DNA of 64,000 nucleotides from the NCBI GenBank assembly GCA_965262785.1, contig OZ253559.1, positions 2,852,001-2,916,000 on the forward strand, given 5' to 3'. This stretch comes from G965218495 sp965262785. Its GTDB lineage: Bacteria; Bacteroidota; Rhodothermia; Rhodothermales; Bin80. Positions within the stretch are counted from its first letter, which is position 1, and each line of letters begins with the position of its first letter. Position numbers and translations under genes: made by a program. Under the pieces are notes generated by a model. It was not told where the DNA came from. It was given only the letters and a program-made list of their open reading frames with translations, and made no database searches. Below are positions 1 through 9,557 of the stretch, in pieces.

Positions 1-2
1 AG

Positions 3-1301
3 TCCTTTGCGCAAACCGCTACGGGAATACTGGGACTGCATGCGCCCAGCCAACGTGGCTTGCAAGGTGGGCCCGGTATCGCCGCGCCAAGCCCATACGT
101 GTCCGCGCGGGGAATGGGCGGATCGTTTGGCGGCCTGCCGCAGGGACCTGCGCTGGCACGCTCCTCCTTCCAGGCCTCCAACGGCGCATTTACGCTTTGG
201 GGTCAGGGAAACATTAGCGGATTTGAAGGTGATCCTGAGGATGGGTTCTCCATGGAGGGCTCTACCACCTCGATGTACTTTGGTGGTGACTATCAATTCG
301 GCGCGCGTGTTATGCTGGGCTTGGCTGTATCGCTTACATCAGGTGAGATTGACTTCACGAGCTCGCTTAATGGCAGTGGCACCATAGACGTGTCAATGAC
401 AGGGTTCCATCCGTACCTGCGCTACTCGCCGCGGGCGGGACTGGACTTCTGGGGCGTCGCTGGTGCCGGTTCAGGTAGCGCCGACATCAGTGAAGAACTC
501 GGTGACGATGTTTCTACCGACCTGACGATGAGGATGGGCGCTGCTGGTGTCAGGCAGGAGCTCACGGGTGCTTTCGCGCTCAAGGCGGATGTCTTCACGG
601 TGATGATAAGCTCGGATCAAAACGCCATGGTGAGCGAAGTAGACGCCAGCTCCCAGCGCCTACGCGTGGCACCTGAATTCGGTGTCCGCCGCTCCAACGG
701 AACCGCATCGTATAGCGGTCATGTGGAGATTGGTCTCAGGATCGATGGTGGAGATATTGATAACGGCTTTGGCGCCGAGGCGGCCTTCGCCGGTGGGTAT
801 GCACATGCACCCTCCGGCTTTAGCTTGGACCTTCGTGCGCGGACGCTGCTTGTTCATCAGTCCGAGGGCTACACGGATTGGGGCGCGAGTGTTGCCTTCC
901 GCCTCTCGCCTGGTGGAGACGAGGGATTGGCTATTGCAGTTGAGCCGAGCTGGGGCAACGCGCACGGCAGCGCCGAAGCATTCATGCGTCAGGAGGGTTC
1001 GCTGGGCCACATGCTCCCGTATGGGCAGCTTAGGGCCATGAGCCCCCGGCCGGATCGCGTAGGCGTACAGGTAGGCTATAAAATGCCGGTCAGCTCCAAG
1101 GCGCGCTTGGCACCGTTTGGGCGGTGGACCAACAGCGTCATGTCCGGCTACCAGGTCCAGGCGGGAACGCGTCTAGCGATAGTGACCAAGAAGTATAGCC
1201 AGCAGCCGGCAGTAGCAATGGATGTGTTTGCCGAGCAGCATGTGAATGGCGACGTGATAGGCAACACGCGTGTTGGCTTGCGAGGAATCGTTAAGCTCTA
1301 G
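3..1301 (+). CDS. Autotransporter-like outer-membrane beta-barrel protein, C-terminal part (5' truncated by window edge)
   Basis: The frame is open from the first bases of the window with no convincing start, so this is the C-terminal part of a longer protein; the first in-frame start-like codon is a TTG at 60. The visible part (about 430 residues) is rich in Gly, Ser and Ala and shows regularly alternating hydrophobic/polar stretches separated by short turns, with many motifs of the type 'xxLxAxVFTVxIS' or 'GVQVGYKMPV'. This is typical of a 12-14-stranded autotransporter barrel. It ends in alternating residues close to the stop (GLRGIVKL), as expected of a C-terminal membrane strand. By analogy it would anchor a secreted N-terminal passenger or repeat domain, which lies outside the window. 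A strong intrinsic terminator follows 30 bases after the stop. The specific substrate or passenger cannot be inferred. Confidence 0.65.
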   Translation, partial: SFAQTATGILGLHAPSQRGLQGGPGIAAPSPYVSARGMGGSFGGLPQGPALARSSFQASNGAFTLWGQGNISGFEGDPEDGFSMEGSTTSMYFGGDYQFGARVMLGLAVSLTSGEIDFTSSLNGSGTIDVSMTGFHPYLRYSPRAGLDFWGVAGAGSGSADISEELGDDVSTDLTMRMGAAGVRQELTGAFALKADVFTVMISSDQNAMVSEVDASSQRLRVAPEFGVRRSNGTASYSGHVEIGLRIDGGDIDNGFGAEAAFAGGYAHAPSGFSLDLRARTLLVHQSEGYTDWGASVAFRLSPGGDEGLAIAVEPSWGNAHGSAEAFMRQEGSLGHMLPYGQLRAMSPRPDRVGVQVGYKMPVSSKARLAPFGRWTNSVMSGYQVQAGTRLAIVTKKYSQQPAVAMDVFAEQHVNGDVIGNTRVGLRGIVKL

Positions 1302-1330
1302 GGGTGTAAGCCCTTAGTCGTGAAGCTTGA

Positions 1331-1368
1331 AGGCCGCCTGCACGAAATGTGCAGGCGGCCTTTCTTTT
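1331..1368 (+). terminator. Rho-independent terminator of the barrel gene
   Basis: A perfect 13-bp stem (1331-1343 with 1349-1361, arms AGGCCGCCTGCAC / GTGCAGGCGGCCT), a 5-base loop GAAAT, and a T-rich tail TTTCTTTT. It lies about 30 bases downstream of the barrel-protein stop codon. Confidence 0.9.
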
Positions 1369-2226
1369 GACCCATAGTTTTCTGATATGAGTGTGGCCCC
1401 TCGTGGGAACGCAAGTTCCGTATCAGCCTCGTGGGATTCTTGAATAGTCCTAACGTTGCTGCGATCTGACACGCAAGTCAGCTCGGGGCCGATTCCTGGT
1501 GCGACGGAGCATTCCAGGAGAGCAAAAAGTGATCTACTCGGAGCAGGAGAGTTCGCCTCTTCTAGATGCTATGTGTTTGGGTGGTCCTGATCCGTAAGTC
1601 TTGTCAAACTGTTTCCTAAGCCCGAGAAGGACCGCGCCCACTCGGGCGCTTGCATGTGGCCCGCAGAAGGGTAGTTGGCCTTAGAACAGCCACCGGTCCG
1701 GAAGCGACACCAAATCAGCCCGGGCCGGCCGTTTGGCACGGAGAGTGCCCCGATGGCACGCCTAACCTTGGCCAGCCGTCATTAGACTACTGAGCACAGT
1801 TGATCAAACGCGCCCTGGCGGAGAAGCAATCAGGTGATCTGCAGTTGCACGGTCACGGTGATGGATGGCGTAACGCAACCTGAATTGACGCTGTGGTTGA
1901 TGGAGCGCGGATTGTGCGCCAACCATCCAGGTGGAGCGAGTGCGAGTGCAAGCAGGGTAGGTTGCTGTTGGCGAGATGTGTGCCAAGGTCGTAGGTATTT
2001 CGAGAGGTGGGAAGTCCGAGAGAATTGGGGCCATGCCTTCTTCCGGTTGCAGGTGGCCTCAAACGGACATTAAGGAAGTTTCGATTTTCGGGGTGATAGA
2101 GGCTTATCACTCGACAACAGGTCCAAAGGCAATTCAGGAGGGTAAACTGCACGCCAACTTGAGTCCGCCCCGTCCAAGCGCCTGCGTATTGAATGTCTTG
2201 GAAGCATTAGCACTGGCCCCAGGACC
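1369..2226. other. Gene-free stretch before the ISNCY element
   Basis: Only short mutually overlapping frames on both strands (about 75-100 codons, 1804-2233) with no recognisable motifs or convincing ribosome binding sites. I see no RNA gene or repeat. It is probably intergenic DNA or decayed sequence next to the insertion-element cluster. Confidence 0.5.
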
Positions 2227-2474
2227 TACCTAGTGCTTGCCCGAAAAATGCCTGATCGGCTCTGCAGACCGGCAGTCTTGGGCGCATAGGGCGGATGTAC
2301 GGGCGCGTGCGGCGGAAAATCGGGCATTTTGGAGTGTCGAGCGGCTGTTATCGGGGCAGTTTCCCCAACGGCTGCCTGCGTTGTTTTAGCGAATGTTGCG
2401 CCGTTTTCCGATCTTAGTACCGTTATTGGCGTGATTAGTACGCTTCTGCCCCAACATTCGCCCGATTTACTGCC

Positions 2475-4031
2475 ATGCGCGCGATCTTCGAGTCACAGTT
2501 TGAGCTTGGGCACACTCCCATTGGAGAGATCAGCTTTGACGCTCGGTCCAGAGACGATATTCCGGCCGTACTCCGTGGACTGCAGGACATCTTCACGCAC
2601 CGCGAGACCCGCGAGCGGGTGTTCGCGATTCTGCGGGAGCAGTTAGGCGCGAAGGTCAATTTGCGGCGTGGTCGCCCCGGGCTGTGTCTGTGGCGGATCT
2701 TCGTGCTGGGCACGCTGCAGAAGGCGCTTGACTGCGACTTCGACCGTCTGGTGGAATTGGCGAACTTTCACACGGCGTTGCGCCAGATGCTGGGGCATGC
2801 AGATTTTGGAGATAAGCACCAGTATCGCCTGCAGACCGTTATTGACAACGTGCGTCTGCTTACCGAGGAGGCGCTGCAGCAGATCAATGCGGTGGTGGTG
2901 GCCCGTGGGCATCAGCTGTTGAAGCACAGAAACTCGGATCCGCTTCACTGCCGGGCCGACTCAGCGGTTGCGAAGACCCATGTGGAGTGGCCCACCGATG
3001 TCCGTTTGCTGTGGGATGCGCTGCGCCGTCTGATCAGGAAGCTGGCGCGTCTTTGCCAGCAGCATGCGATAGCGGGCTGGCGCAAGTCGCAGGCCTGGAT
3101 CAAGAAAATGGAGCGCGCCTTTTATCGCGTGCGCACTTCCCGGCAGTGGCGTAGTACGTCGAAAGTGGCAAACTACCTGGCACTTTGCCGCACTATCGTG
3201 TCGAAGGCAGCGGCCACGCAGGCGATATTGAGGCAAAACGATGTTGAAAGCGCGGAGGTGTCGTGGTATTTGCGGACTGCGGACAAGCTGATAGACCAGG
3301 TATTGCGCCGTTTGATCAAGGGCGAGAAGATTCCGCACGGCCAGAAGCTCTTCTCCGTGCATGAGCCCCACACGCGCTGGATCGACAAAGGGAAGGCGGG
3401 CGTGATGGCAGAGTTGGGGGTACCGGTCTGCGTGCTGGAGGATCAGCACCAATTCATTCTGCGCCACTACGTGCAACACGAAGGTGGCGACCAGGACATG
3501 ATCGTACCATTCCTTGCAGAGGCGAAGCGGCGCTACCCGGCGCTGGCATCATGCAGCATGGACAAGGGGTTTTACACGCCAGAGAATCGCGAGCAGCTTG
3601 ACAAGTTGTTGGACCTGAACGTGATGCCCCGGAAGGGGCGGCACCGTAAAGCGGACCGCGAACGGGAGACCCATCCGGACTTCGTGGCAGCCCGGCGTCA
3701 ACACCCGGCCGTAGAGTCGGCGATCAATAACCTCCATCACCGGGGCATGTCACTAGTGCGCACCCACGGCAAGGCTGGCTTCGACAGGACGCTGGCGCTG
3801 GTAGTGGTGGCCACCAATGTGCACCGCATAGGTCAGGTCCTGAAGCAGAATGCATATTCCGACGATGTGGGCCACCAGATCCGCTCTGAAGTGGGCCATC
3901 AAATCCGGCGCAAGTGGGCCACCGAATCCGATGCAAGTGGGCCACCGAATCCGGCGCATGTGGGCCACCAGTGGTTGGGTGCGAAGTTAGCAACTTTATC
4001 TCTTTTTTTGTGGTGTGTTGGAGGGCCATAA
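2475..4031 (+). CDS. ISNCY-family transposase, 3' end displaced by IS21 insertion
   Basis: This is the DDE transposase of an ISNCY/IS1202-type element. The segment around residues 158-180 (RADSAVAKTHVEWPTDVRLL) is the characteristic first-aspartate region; a later MDKGFYTPENREQL segment and the basic RKGRHRKADR tract fit the same family. The native reading frame runs to base 3850 (..RIGQVLKQ). After that the frame continues only artificially through the IS21 terminal repeats to a stop at 4031, adding about 60 residues made of repeated 'VGHQIR' units. The native last codons lie beyond the insertion at 6566-6614. Rejoining 3850 to 6566 restores a 474-residue protein ending ..QKEARRRKWHQARSRAQ. 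The gene is therefore split and probably inactive as it stands. Confidence 0.85.
   Translation: MRAIFESQFELGHTPIGEISFDARSRDDIPAVLRGLQDIFTHRETRERVFAILREQLGAKVNLRRGRPGLCLWRIFVLGTLQKALDCDFDRLVELANFHTALRQMLGHADFGDKHQYRLQTVIDNVRLLTEEALQQINAVVVARGHQLLKHRNSDPLHCRADSAVAKTHVEWPTDVRLLWDALRRLIRKLARLCQQHAIAGWRKSQAWIKKMERAFYRVRTSRQWRSTSKVANYLALCRTIVSKAAATQAILRQNDVESAEVSWYLRTADKLIDQVLRRLIKGEKIPHGQKLFSVHEPHTRWIDKGKAGVMAELGVPVCVLEDQHQFILRHYVQHEGGDQDMIVPFLAEAKRRYPALASCSMDKGFYTPENREQLDKLLDLNVMPRKGRHRKADRERETHPDFVAARRQHPAVESAINNLHHRGMSLVRTHGKAGFDRTLALVVVATNVHRIGQVLKQNAYSDDVGHQIRSEVGHQIRRKWATESDASGPPNPAHVGHQWLGAKLATLSLFLWCVGGP
3866..3970. repeat. IS21 left-end repeat cluster (about 5 x GTGGGCCAC)
   Basis: GTGGGCCA(C/T)C units recur about every 20-25 bases, separated by variants of GAATCCGGCGCA. 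They mirror the cluster at the other end of the element and are probable IstA-binding sites. Confidence 0.8.
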
Positions 4032-4757
4032 GGACTTCTTCTTCCGCATAGATTCTCCGACCAGTTCGATTTTGTGCGCGTTGTGGATTAGACGATCGAG
4101 CACGGCGTCGGCCAAGGTAGGATCCTCCATGGTTTCATGCCATTGTTCCACTGGATACTGACTCGTCGCAATGGTGGATCGTGTGTCATACCGATCGTCG
4201 AGGAGCTCCAGCAGATGCCGTTGCTGCTCGGCGGAAAGGTGCCCGAGACTCCAATCATCCAACACCAGCACGTCCATTTTGGCGAGCTTGTTCAAGAGTT
4301 GCTGATAGCGTCCATCGGCGTGAGCGATCTGCAAATCCTCCATGAGTCGGGGCAGTCGGTGATACTGTGCCCGAAAGTTCTCCAGGCACGCCTTGTGTGC
4401 AAACGCGCAGGCCAAGTAGCTTTTTCCGACTCCGGTTGCGCCGGTGATGACGATGTTCTGGTGACGTCGTACCCATTGACAACTGGCCAGATGCAGCATG
4501 AGATGCTTATCGAGTCCGCGGCCCTGCCCGTAGTCGATATCCGCCACAGAGGCCTGATGCTTCAACCTAGCGCGCCCCAGCCGCTGCGCCAGGCGACGCG
4601 AGTCACGCACAGCCATCTCGTTGTCGACCATCAGTGCGAGGCGGTCCGTAAAGGTCAGCTCGTCCATGTCGGCGGTGACCAACTGGTCACGCAGGGCATT
4701 GGCCATGCCGAACAGACGCATGTGTTCAAGTTTGGCTACGGTAGGATGGGTGAGCAT
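3996..4757 (-). CDS. istB: IS21 helper ATPase IstB
   Basis: A 253-residue AAA+ ATPase of the IstB/DnaC-like family that assists the IstA transposase in target selection and strand transfer. The Walker A motif GATGVGKS is near residue 105 and the Walker B VLVLDDWSL near residue 155. The N-terminus (HPTVAKLEHMRLFGMANAL) is the usual IstB helical start. The ATG at 4757 is preceded by GGAGGAAGAGGA, a strong ribosome binding site, and the start overlaps the 3' end of istA by 22 bases, indicating translational coupling. Length is normal, and nothing suggests inactivation. Confidence 0.93.
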   Translation of the reverse strand: MLTHPTVAKLEHMRLFGMANALRDQLVTADMDELTFTDRLALMVDNEMAVRDSRRLAQRLGRARLKHQASVADIDYGQGRGLDKHLMLHLASCQWVRRHQNIVITGATGVGKSYLACAFAHKACLENFRAQYHRLPRLMEDLQIAHADGRYQQLLNKLAKMDVLVLDDWSLGHLSAEQQRHLLELLDDRYDTRSTIATSQYPVEQWHETMEDPTLADAVLDRLIHNAHKIELVGESMRKKKSLWPSNTPQKKR

Positions 4758-6331
4758 TCCTCTTCCTCCTTTGGGGATGAATTACTGTAATAGGCGGCAC
4801 CGCGAATGTTGTTGTGCTCAACGACACAGGGCCGCTGACTGCCTGCGGCGCTTGCGATCTTCTCAACGATCTGCTTGACCGCGGGGTAACTGAAGACTTG
4901 CTGGTCCAGCGCTTCTTTCGCCGCTGCCTCCATGGCGCGCGCACCATGCTTCTTCGCCAGGCCCAGAAGGCTTCTGCATCGCGCGAAGCACTGCTCTGGG
5001 ATATCGAATCGGTGGAAGTTGGCTTGGATCAACGCCTGGGTGTGCGTGCCGACTTCGGCGGCCCAATTCACAAAGCGCTCTGGCGTCCACGCGGCGTAGG
5101 CTTGATGGTGCGAGGGCATGTGATGCTGGTTCGTCACATGTTGACCTCGCAAAAGACCACGACGATGCGCTGCTATGTACGTATCATCCTGCCGATCGAG
5201 GTAAATCTCCACCGTGTCCTGGTGTACCAGCGCGTAGACGGTCTTTCCTGCATACTTGAAGGGTACGCTGTAGTAGCATTTGTCGATCGACACGTGATAA
5301 TTGAACTGCACCTTACGCTTGCTCGTCCACTCACCGTACCGGTAAGGCGTGCGTGGTAGCGGGCGTAGCGCAGGCTTGTCCAGATCTACAAACCAGCTGT
5401 GACGACTGCCATCCTTTTTCTGGAAGGGCTGGGCGTTGAGTGCTTCCAGCAACGGGGCGATGGCTGCATTCAGGTCTTGTAGACTGGAGAAGTGACGATT
5501 GCGAAGTGGCGCCAGGATGCGCCTTTGAGCCTGCAACACGGCGTTCTCAACGGCGGCTTTATCCTTTGGTTTTCCTGGTCGAGTAGGCAGCACACAGACC
5601 TGGTAGTGATCCGCCAATTCCTGAAACGTTGCGTTGATCTTCGCTACGTCACCCCTGTTTATCGCCGTCACGGCGGTCTTCATGTTGTCCGGAACCAACA
5701 CGCGAGGCGTGCCACCTAAAAACTCGAAGCATCGCCGAAGCGATCCGCAGACATCTTTCAGCTGCTGCGTTAAGGTCGCCTCTACAAAGGTGTAATGGGA
5801 CGCGCCCAGCGTTGCGACAAAGAGCTCAACCTCGCGTGACTTGCCCGTGCGAGGGTCTACGATGGAGGGCCTTTTTCCTGAGTAGTCCACGAAGAGCTTC
5901 TCGCCCGCCCGGTGTTCCAGACGCATCTCCAAGTGCCTGTCGCTGCCACGCCACTGGCGGTACCGCAGGCAAAACTGGCTATACTCCAGGCCATCAGGAT
6001 GGCCCGCTTTGTACTCAAGCCACAGTTGCCGTACCGTCATATACGAGTGCTTGGCCAAGGCCTTGTGAACCTGCTCCCAATCGGGCAGCGGCCGCTGAGG
6101 CACCTGTTGCTTGTCGTCCGAAGGGAAGAGCTGCTGCTGCAGCTCTGCATCGCTCAATGCTGCGCACTGCGACCAGGTCAACCCCGTCTGCTGTACACGC
6201 GCCAACGTACGAGATACCGTGCTGCGACCGACTCCTACTTGCTGCGCGATGCGCCGCTCAGAGTAATTCTGCTCGTAGCGTAGGGAGAGGATATACTTGA
6301 TTCTGCGCATCGGTATGCGGTGTGCTGCCAT
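4736..6331 (-). CDS. istA: IS21 transposase IstA
   Basis: This is the DDE recombinase of the IS21 element. An N-terminal helix-turn-helix (residues about 5-45, RIKYILSLRYEQNYSERRIA) is followed by a retroviral-integrase-type core: KLFVDYSGKRPSI with the first Asp, VPDNMKTAV with the second, and the KPKDKAAVENAV segment supplying the Glu. A C-terminal basic/beta domain follows. I chose the ATG at 6331 because TTGGAGGCACAGCAAC directly precedes it; an upstream in-frame start at 6364 lacks such a site. From 6331 the protein is 531 residues, typical for the family. Confidence 0.92.
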   Translation of the reverse strand: MAAHRIPMRRIKYILSLRYEQNYSERRIAQQVGVGRSTVSRTLARVQQTGLTWSQCAALSDAELQQQLFPSDDKQQVPQRPLPDWEQVHKALAKHSYMTVRQLWLEYKAGHPDGLEYSQFCLRYRQWRGSDRHLEMRLEHRAGEKLFVDYSGKRPSIVDPRTGKSREVELFVATLGASHYTFVEATLTQQLKDVCGSLRRCFEFLGGTPRVLVPDNMKTAVTAINRGDVAKINATFQELADHYQVCVLPTRPGKPKDKAAVENAVLQAQRRILAPLRNRHFSSLQDLNAAIAPLLEALNAQPFQKKDGSRHSWFVDLDKPALRPLPRTPYRYGEWTSKRKVQFNYHVSIDKCYYSVPFKYAGKTVYALVHQDTVEIYLDRQDDTYIAAHRRGLLRGQHVTNQHHMPSHHQAYAAWTPERFVNWAAEVGTHTQALIQANFHRFDIPEQCFARCRSLLGLAKKHGARAMEAAAKEALDQQVFSYPAVKQIVEKIASAAGSQRPCVVEHNNIRGAAYYSNSSPKEEEECSPILP

Positions 6332-6438
6332 GTTGCTGTGCCTCCAATTTGTTAGGGAAGACACAACTTATTCAGTGTTACTAGATGCCCAACGTCACGC
6401 TCTGCGGGGGCACCCAAGCGGCCCTATGGTATCGGATC

Positions 6439-6542
6439 TGGTGGCCCACATGCGCCGGATTCGGTGGCCCACATGGATCGGATTCGGTGGCTCACTTGCA
6501 TCGGATTCGGTGGCCCACATGCGCCGGATTCGGTGGCCCACA
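6439..6542. repeat. IS21 right-end repeat cluster (about 5 x GTGGCCCAC)
   Basis: Five GGTGGC(C/T)CAC units separated by short CGGATTC-type spacers, in inverted orientation to the left-end cluster. These are probable IstA-binding sites. Confidence 0.8.
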
Positions 6543-6565
6543 TGCATCGTAGTATGCAAGCAGAA

Positions 6566-6614
6566 GGAAGCGCGCCGACGAAAGTGGCACCAGGCACGCA
6601 GTAGGGCGCAGTAA
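6566..6614 (+). pseudogene. Native 3' end of the ISNCY transposase gene, cut off by IS21
   Basis: After the right-hand IS21 duplication (AGCAGAA, 6559-6565) the sequence reads in the ISNCY frame to the stop at 6612-6614. The residues are basic (KEARRRKWHQARSRAQ), the usual tail of this transposase family. It joins exactly in frame to base 3850. Confidence 0.8.
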
Positions 6615-6885
6615 GGCCCTACCAGCGCCGCCACGGAAGCAAGCCAGACTCCTTGCAATGGGGAGAGCGCAAACCTATATCCTCTTTGTAGTGCAATGGC
6701 ATAAAAAGCTGGCTGAAGACCACGGATTTGTGCCGAATCCACTCATATTCGGGGGCTGCACACCTTGCGTACACCCCTGACCGCGACTACAGGCTTACCG
6801 CCCACCCCCAATCTGCCGGCATATTGCTCCCAATAGGCCTTTTTCGGGCAATCACTACCTATCCTTGGAATACAAATAAGGACTT

Positions 6886-6998
6886 TCAAGCCATGTAACT
6901 GTTGGCCAAGGCCATCAACGTGCAGACCTGGCCGGCGCGTTTCTTCAATTCCTGAAATCGCGCCTTGCAAGAGCACCACAGGCTATTGATTACCCTAA
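6886..6998 (-). pseudogene. 3' fragment of an IS5-type transposase gene
   Basis: On the minus strand this reads ..KARFQELKKRAGQVCTLMALANSYMA followed by a stop at 6886. This matches the C-terminal tail of IS5-group transposases ('KxRFRGLxKNxxQxxTLFALSNLWM'). The upstream part of the same gene lies at 14702-15497; the two are separated by the IS1634 element 6999-14701, which duplicated the 4 bases CTAA. The reading across the junction continues the conserved RAVVxHxFrVI segment. Confidence 0.75.
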
Positions 6999-7010
6999 CC
7001 CGACTTCGCC

Positions 7011-7895
7011 GTGCGCCGTGAAAAGGCGCTTTCCTGTGGCGGGTGCGAATCCCGCCCAACATCTGTCGCTCCAGTTGGTAGCGGCTACAGCGTATTATGG
7101 AGGTAACAACATAGTATGAAGCACTGTGGTTAACGGGCTACGTGAGTAGCTTAGCGACCATGCGGGCCGGAACGTGAGTGAACGCTGAGCAGGCCCCGAA
7201 ACGGGTGATGCGAGTGTCGACCTTCCGGTGATATGGGGAAGACCGCTGCGGCTCGGGAAGCGAGCGACAAAGGCACCGAGACCGACTCGCCGGGGTATTG
7301 GCGCTGGCACGCATGGAAGATCAGGAGAGTTGCAACACGGGAAGCCCTATTGGTGGTGTGGCACGCACCAACTGGAAGCTCTTTGAGCCAGGCCAGGCTG
7401 ATAGGGTGGCGGAGTGGCCCGTATTACTGAAGACGCGGGGTAATGCCCGTCGAGGGAAGGGGCCGCAGGTGCGGAGCGGTGTTCAAAGGGTGAAAGGCCC
7501 CGGAAATAATGGCATAGCCTACCATCCGATCAGGGTCGGTGAATCCAGCGACACCACATGCGTAAGTGAAGGACCCGTAGGCCAGTCGCATTCTATGCGA
7601 TGCTGGCGTACGGGGTTGTCAGGGCGTAAACAGGCCTGTCAACGCGTTATCCGCGGTATAGGGTGGCTGTAAGGAGCGTGTCGCTCCTTGCGTAGTGGAA
7701 GTCCTATGCGGCAGGAGAAGCGGTCCGAGTGCGAGTGGCATGATCCGCCTGGAGAGCCGGGTACGGGAAAACCGTACGCCCGGTTCGGTGGGCGGCGGGA
7801 GGAAACACGGTGATGGAAGCCGGACTGAGGCCCGGAGCGAAAGCGACGGAATGGCCACCGGATCCTAAGGCAGGTGCGCCTCCCGCCGACCCTAC
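7011..7895 (+). mobile_element. ORF-less group II intron, copy A
   Basis: 885 bases beginning GTGCG and ending ..ACCCTAC. A domain V hairpin lies at 7754-7786: GAGCCGG/CCGGTTC lower stem, GTACGG/CCGTAC upper stem, GAAA-type loop, 2-base GC bulge, and the catalytic AGC triad at 7755-7757. A domain VI stem (GGCGGGAGG with CCTCCCGCC) carries an unpaired A at 7889, seven bases from the 3' end. No credible protein is encoded; short frames inside recur only because the intron recurs. It is inserted in the left terminal repeat of the IS1634 element after ACTTCGCC. Copy B follows with no spacer. Confidence 0.8.
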
Positions 7896-8782
7896 GTGCG
7901 CCGTGAAAAGGCGCTTTCCTGTGGCGGGTGCGAATCCCGCCCAACATCTGTCGCTCCAGTTGGTAGCGGCTACAGCGTATTATGGAGGTAACAACATAGT
8001 ATGAAGCACTGTGGTTAACGGGCTACGTGAGTAGCTTAGCGACCATGCGGGCCGGAACGTGAGTGAACGCTGAGCAGGCCCCGAAACGGGTGATGCGAGT
8101 GTCGACCTTCCGGTGATATGGGGAAGACCGCTGCGGCTCGGGAAGCGAGCGACAAAGGCACCGAGACCGACTCGCCGGGGTATTGGCGCTGGCACGCATG
8201 GAAGATCAGGAGAGTTGCAACACGGGAAGCCCTATTAGTGGTGTGGCACGCACCAACTGGAAGCTCTTTGAGCCAGGCCAGGCTGATAGGGTGGCGGAGT
8301 GGCCCGTATTACTGAAGACGCGGGGTAATGCCCGTCGAGGGAAGGGGCCGCAGGTGCGGAGCGGTGTTCAAAGGGTGAAAGGCCCCGGAAAACAAATGGC
8401 ATAGCCTACTATCCGATCAGGGTCGGTGAATCCAGCGACACCACATGCGTAAGTGAAGGACCCGTAGGCCAGTCGCATTCTATGCGATGCTGGCGTACGG
8501 GGTTGTCAGGGCGTAAACAGGCCTGGCAACGCGTTATCCGCAGTATAGGGTAGCTGTAGGGGGCGTGTCGCTCCTTGCGTAGTGGAAGTCCTATGCAGCA
8601 GGAGAAGCGGTCCGAGTGCGAGTGGCATGATCCGCCTGGAGAGCCGGGTACGGGAAACCCGTACGCCCGGTTCGGTGGGCGGCGGGAGGAAACACGGTGA
8701 TGGACGCCGGACTGCGGCCCGGAGCGAAAGCGACGGAATGGCCACCGGATCCTAAGGCAGGTGCGCCTCCCGCCGACCCTAC
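7896..8782 (+). mobile_element. ORF-less group II intron, copy B
   Basis: 887 bases with the same GTGCG start, domain V (AGC triad, near-identical hairpin) and domain VI ending ..ACCCTAC as copy A. It abuts copy A at 7895/7896 and copy C at 8782/8783 with no intervening base. It differs from copies A and C at scattered positions, for example GGAAAACAAATGG where copy A has GGAAATAATGG, and shares these variants with the reverse-orientation copy D at the other end of the IS element. Confidence 0.8.
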
Positions 8783-9557
8783 GTGCGCCGTGAAAAGGCG
8801 CTTTCCTGTGGCGGGTGCGAATCCCGCCCAACATCTGTCGCTCCAGTTGGTAGCGGCTACAGCGTATTATGGAGGTAACAACATAGTATGAAGCACTGTG
8901 GTTAACGGGCTACGTGAGTAGCTTAGCGACCATGCGGGCCGGAACGTGAGTGAACGCTGAGCAGGCCCCGAAACGGGTGATGCGAGTGTCGACCTTCCGG
9001 TGATATGGGGAAGACCGCTGCGGCTCGGGAAGCGAGCGACAAAGGCACCGAGACCGACTCGCCGGGGTATTGGCGCTGGCACGCATGGAAGATCAGGAGA
9101 GTTGCAACACGGGAAGCCCTATTGGTGGTGTGGCACGCACCAACTGGAAGCTCTTTGAGCCAGGCCAGGCTGATAGGGTGGCGGAGTGGCCCGTATTACT
9201 GAAGACGCGGGGTAATGCCCGTCGAGGGAAGGGGCCGCAGGTGCGGAGCGGTGTTCAAAGGGTGAAAGGCCCCGGAAATAATGGCATAGCCTACCATCCG
9301 ATCAGGGTCGGTGAATCCAGCGACACCACATGCGTAAGTGAAGGACCCGTAGGCCAGTCGCATTCTATGCGATGCTGGCGTACGGGGTTGTCAGGGCGTA
9401 AACAGGCCTGTCAACGCGTTATCCGCGGTATAGGGTGGCTGTAAGGAGCGTGTCGCTCCTTGCGTAGTGGAAGTCCTATGCGGCAGGAGAAGCGGTCCGA
9501 GTGCGAGTGGCATGATCCGCCTGGAGAGCCGGGTACGGGAAAACCGTACGCCCGGTT

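Larger units (their letters stand above)
3851..6558 (-). mobile_element. IS21-family insertion sequence (istAB) with multi-copy end repeats
   Basis: The terminal sequences TGCATA (3851) and TATGCA (ending 6558) are inverted, and a perfect 7-bp target duplication AGCAGAA flanks them (3844-3850 and 6559-6565). Just inside each end lie about five copies of a GTGGGCCAC-type repeat, the multiple transposase-binding sites usual for IS21. The two genes istA and istB overlap on the minus strand. The target is the transposase gene of the surrounding ISNCY element. Confidence 0.9.
2233..6855 (+). mobile_element. ISNCY (IS1202-like) insertion sequence, interrupted by an IS21 element
   Basis: The ends are inverted repeats: GTGCTTGCCCGAAAAATGCC at 2233 and, at 6836-6855, the complement of GTGATTGCCCGAAAAAGGCC. 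A perfect 6-bp target duplication TACCTA flanks the element (2227-2232 and 6856-6861). Removing the inserted IS21 and its 7-bp duplication leaves an element of about 1.9 kb carrying a single transposase gene, which is a normal size. The element sits immediately downstream of the 3' end of the decayed IS5 transposase gene (6886-6998). Confidence 0.85.

Noticed and set aside
1804..2233. Several 75-100 codon frames between the barrel gene and ISNCY
   Set aside because: They overlap one another on both strands, lack ribosome binding sites and show no motifs.
3866..3970. Short regularly spaced GTGGGCCAC repeats suggesting a CRISPR array
   Set aside because: The spacing is too short, there are no unique spacers, and a mirror-image cluster lies at 6439-6542. 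They are IS21 end repeats inside a perfect 7-bp target duplication.
7095..9444. Repeated frames of 65, 71, 79 and 124 codons, found again near 14 kb and 29.5 kb
   Set aside because: They recur because the ORF-less group II introns recur. They overlap each other on both strands, follow RNA secondary-structure elements, and have no protein-family features.
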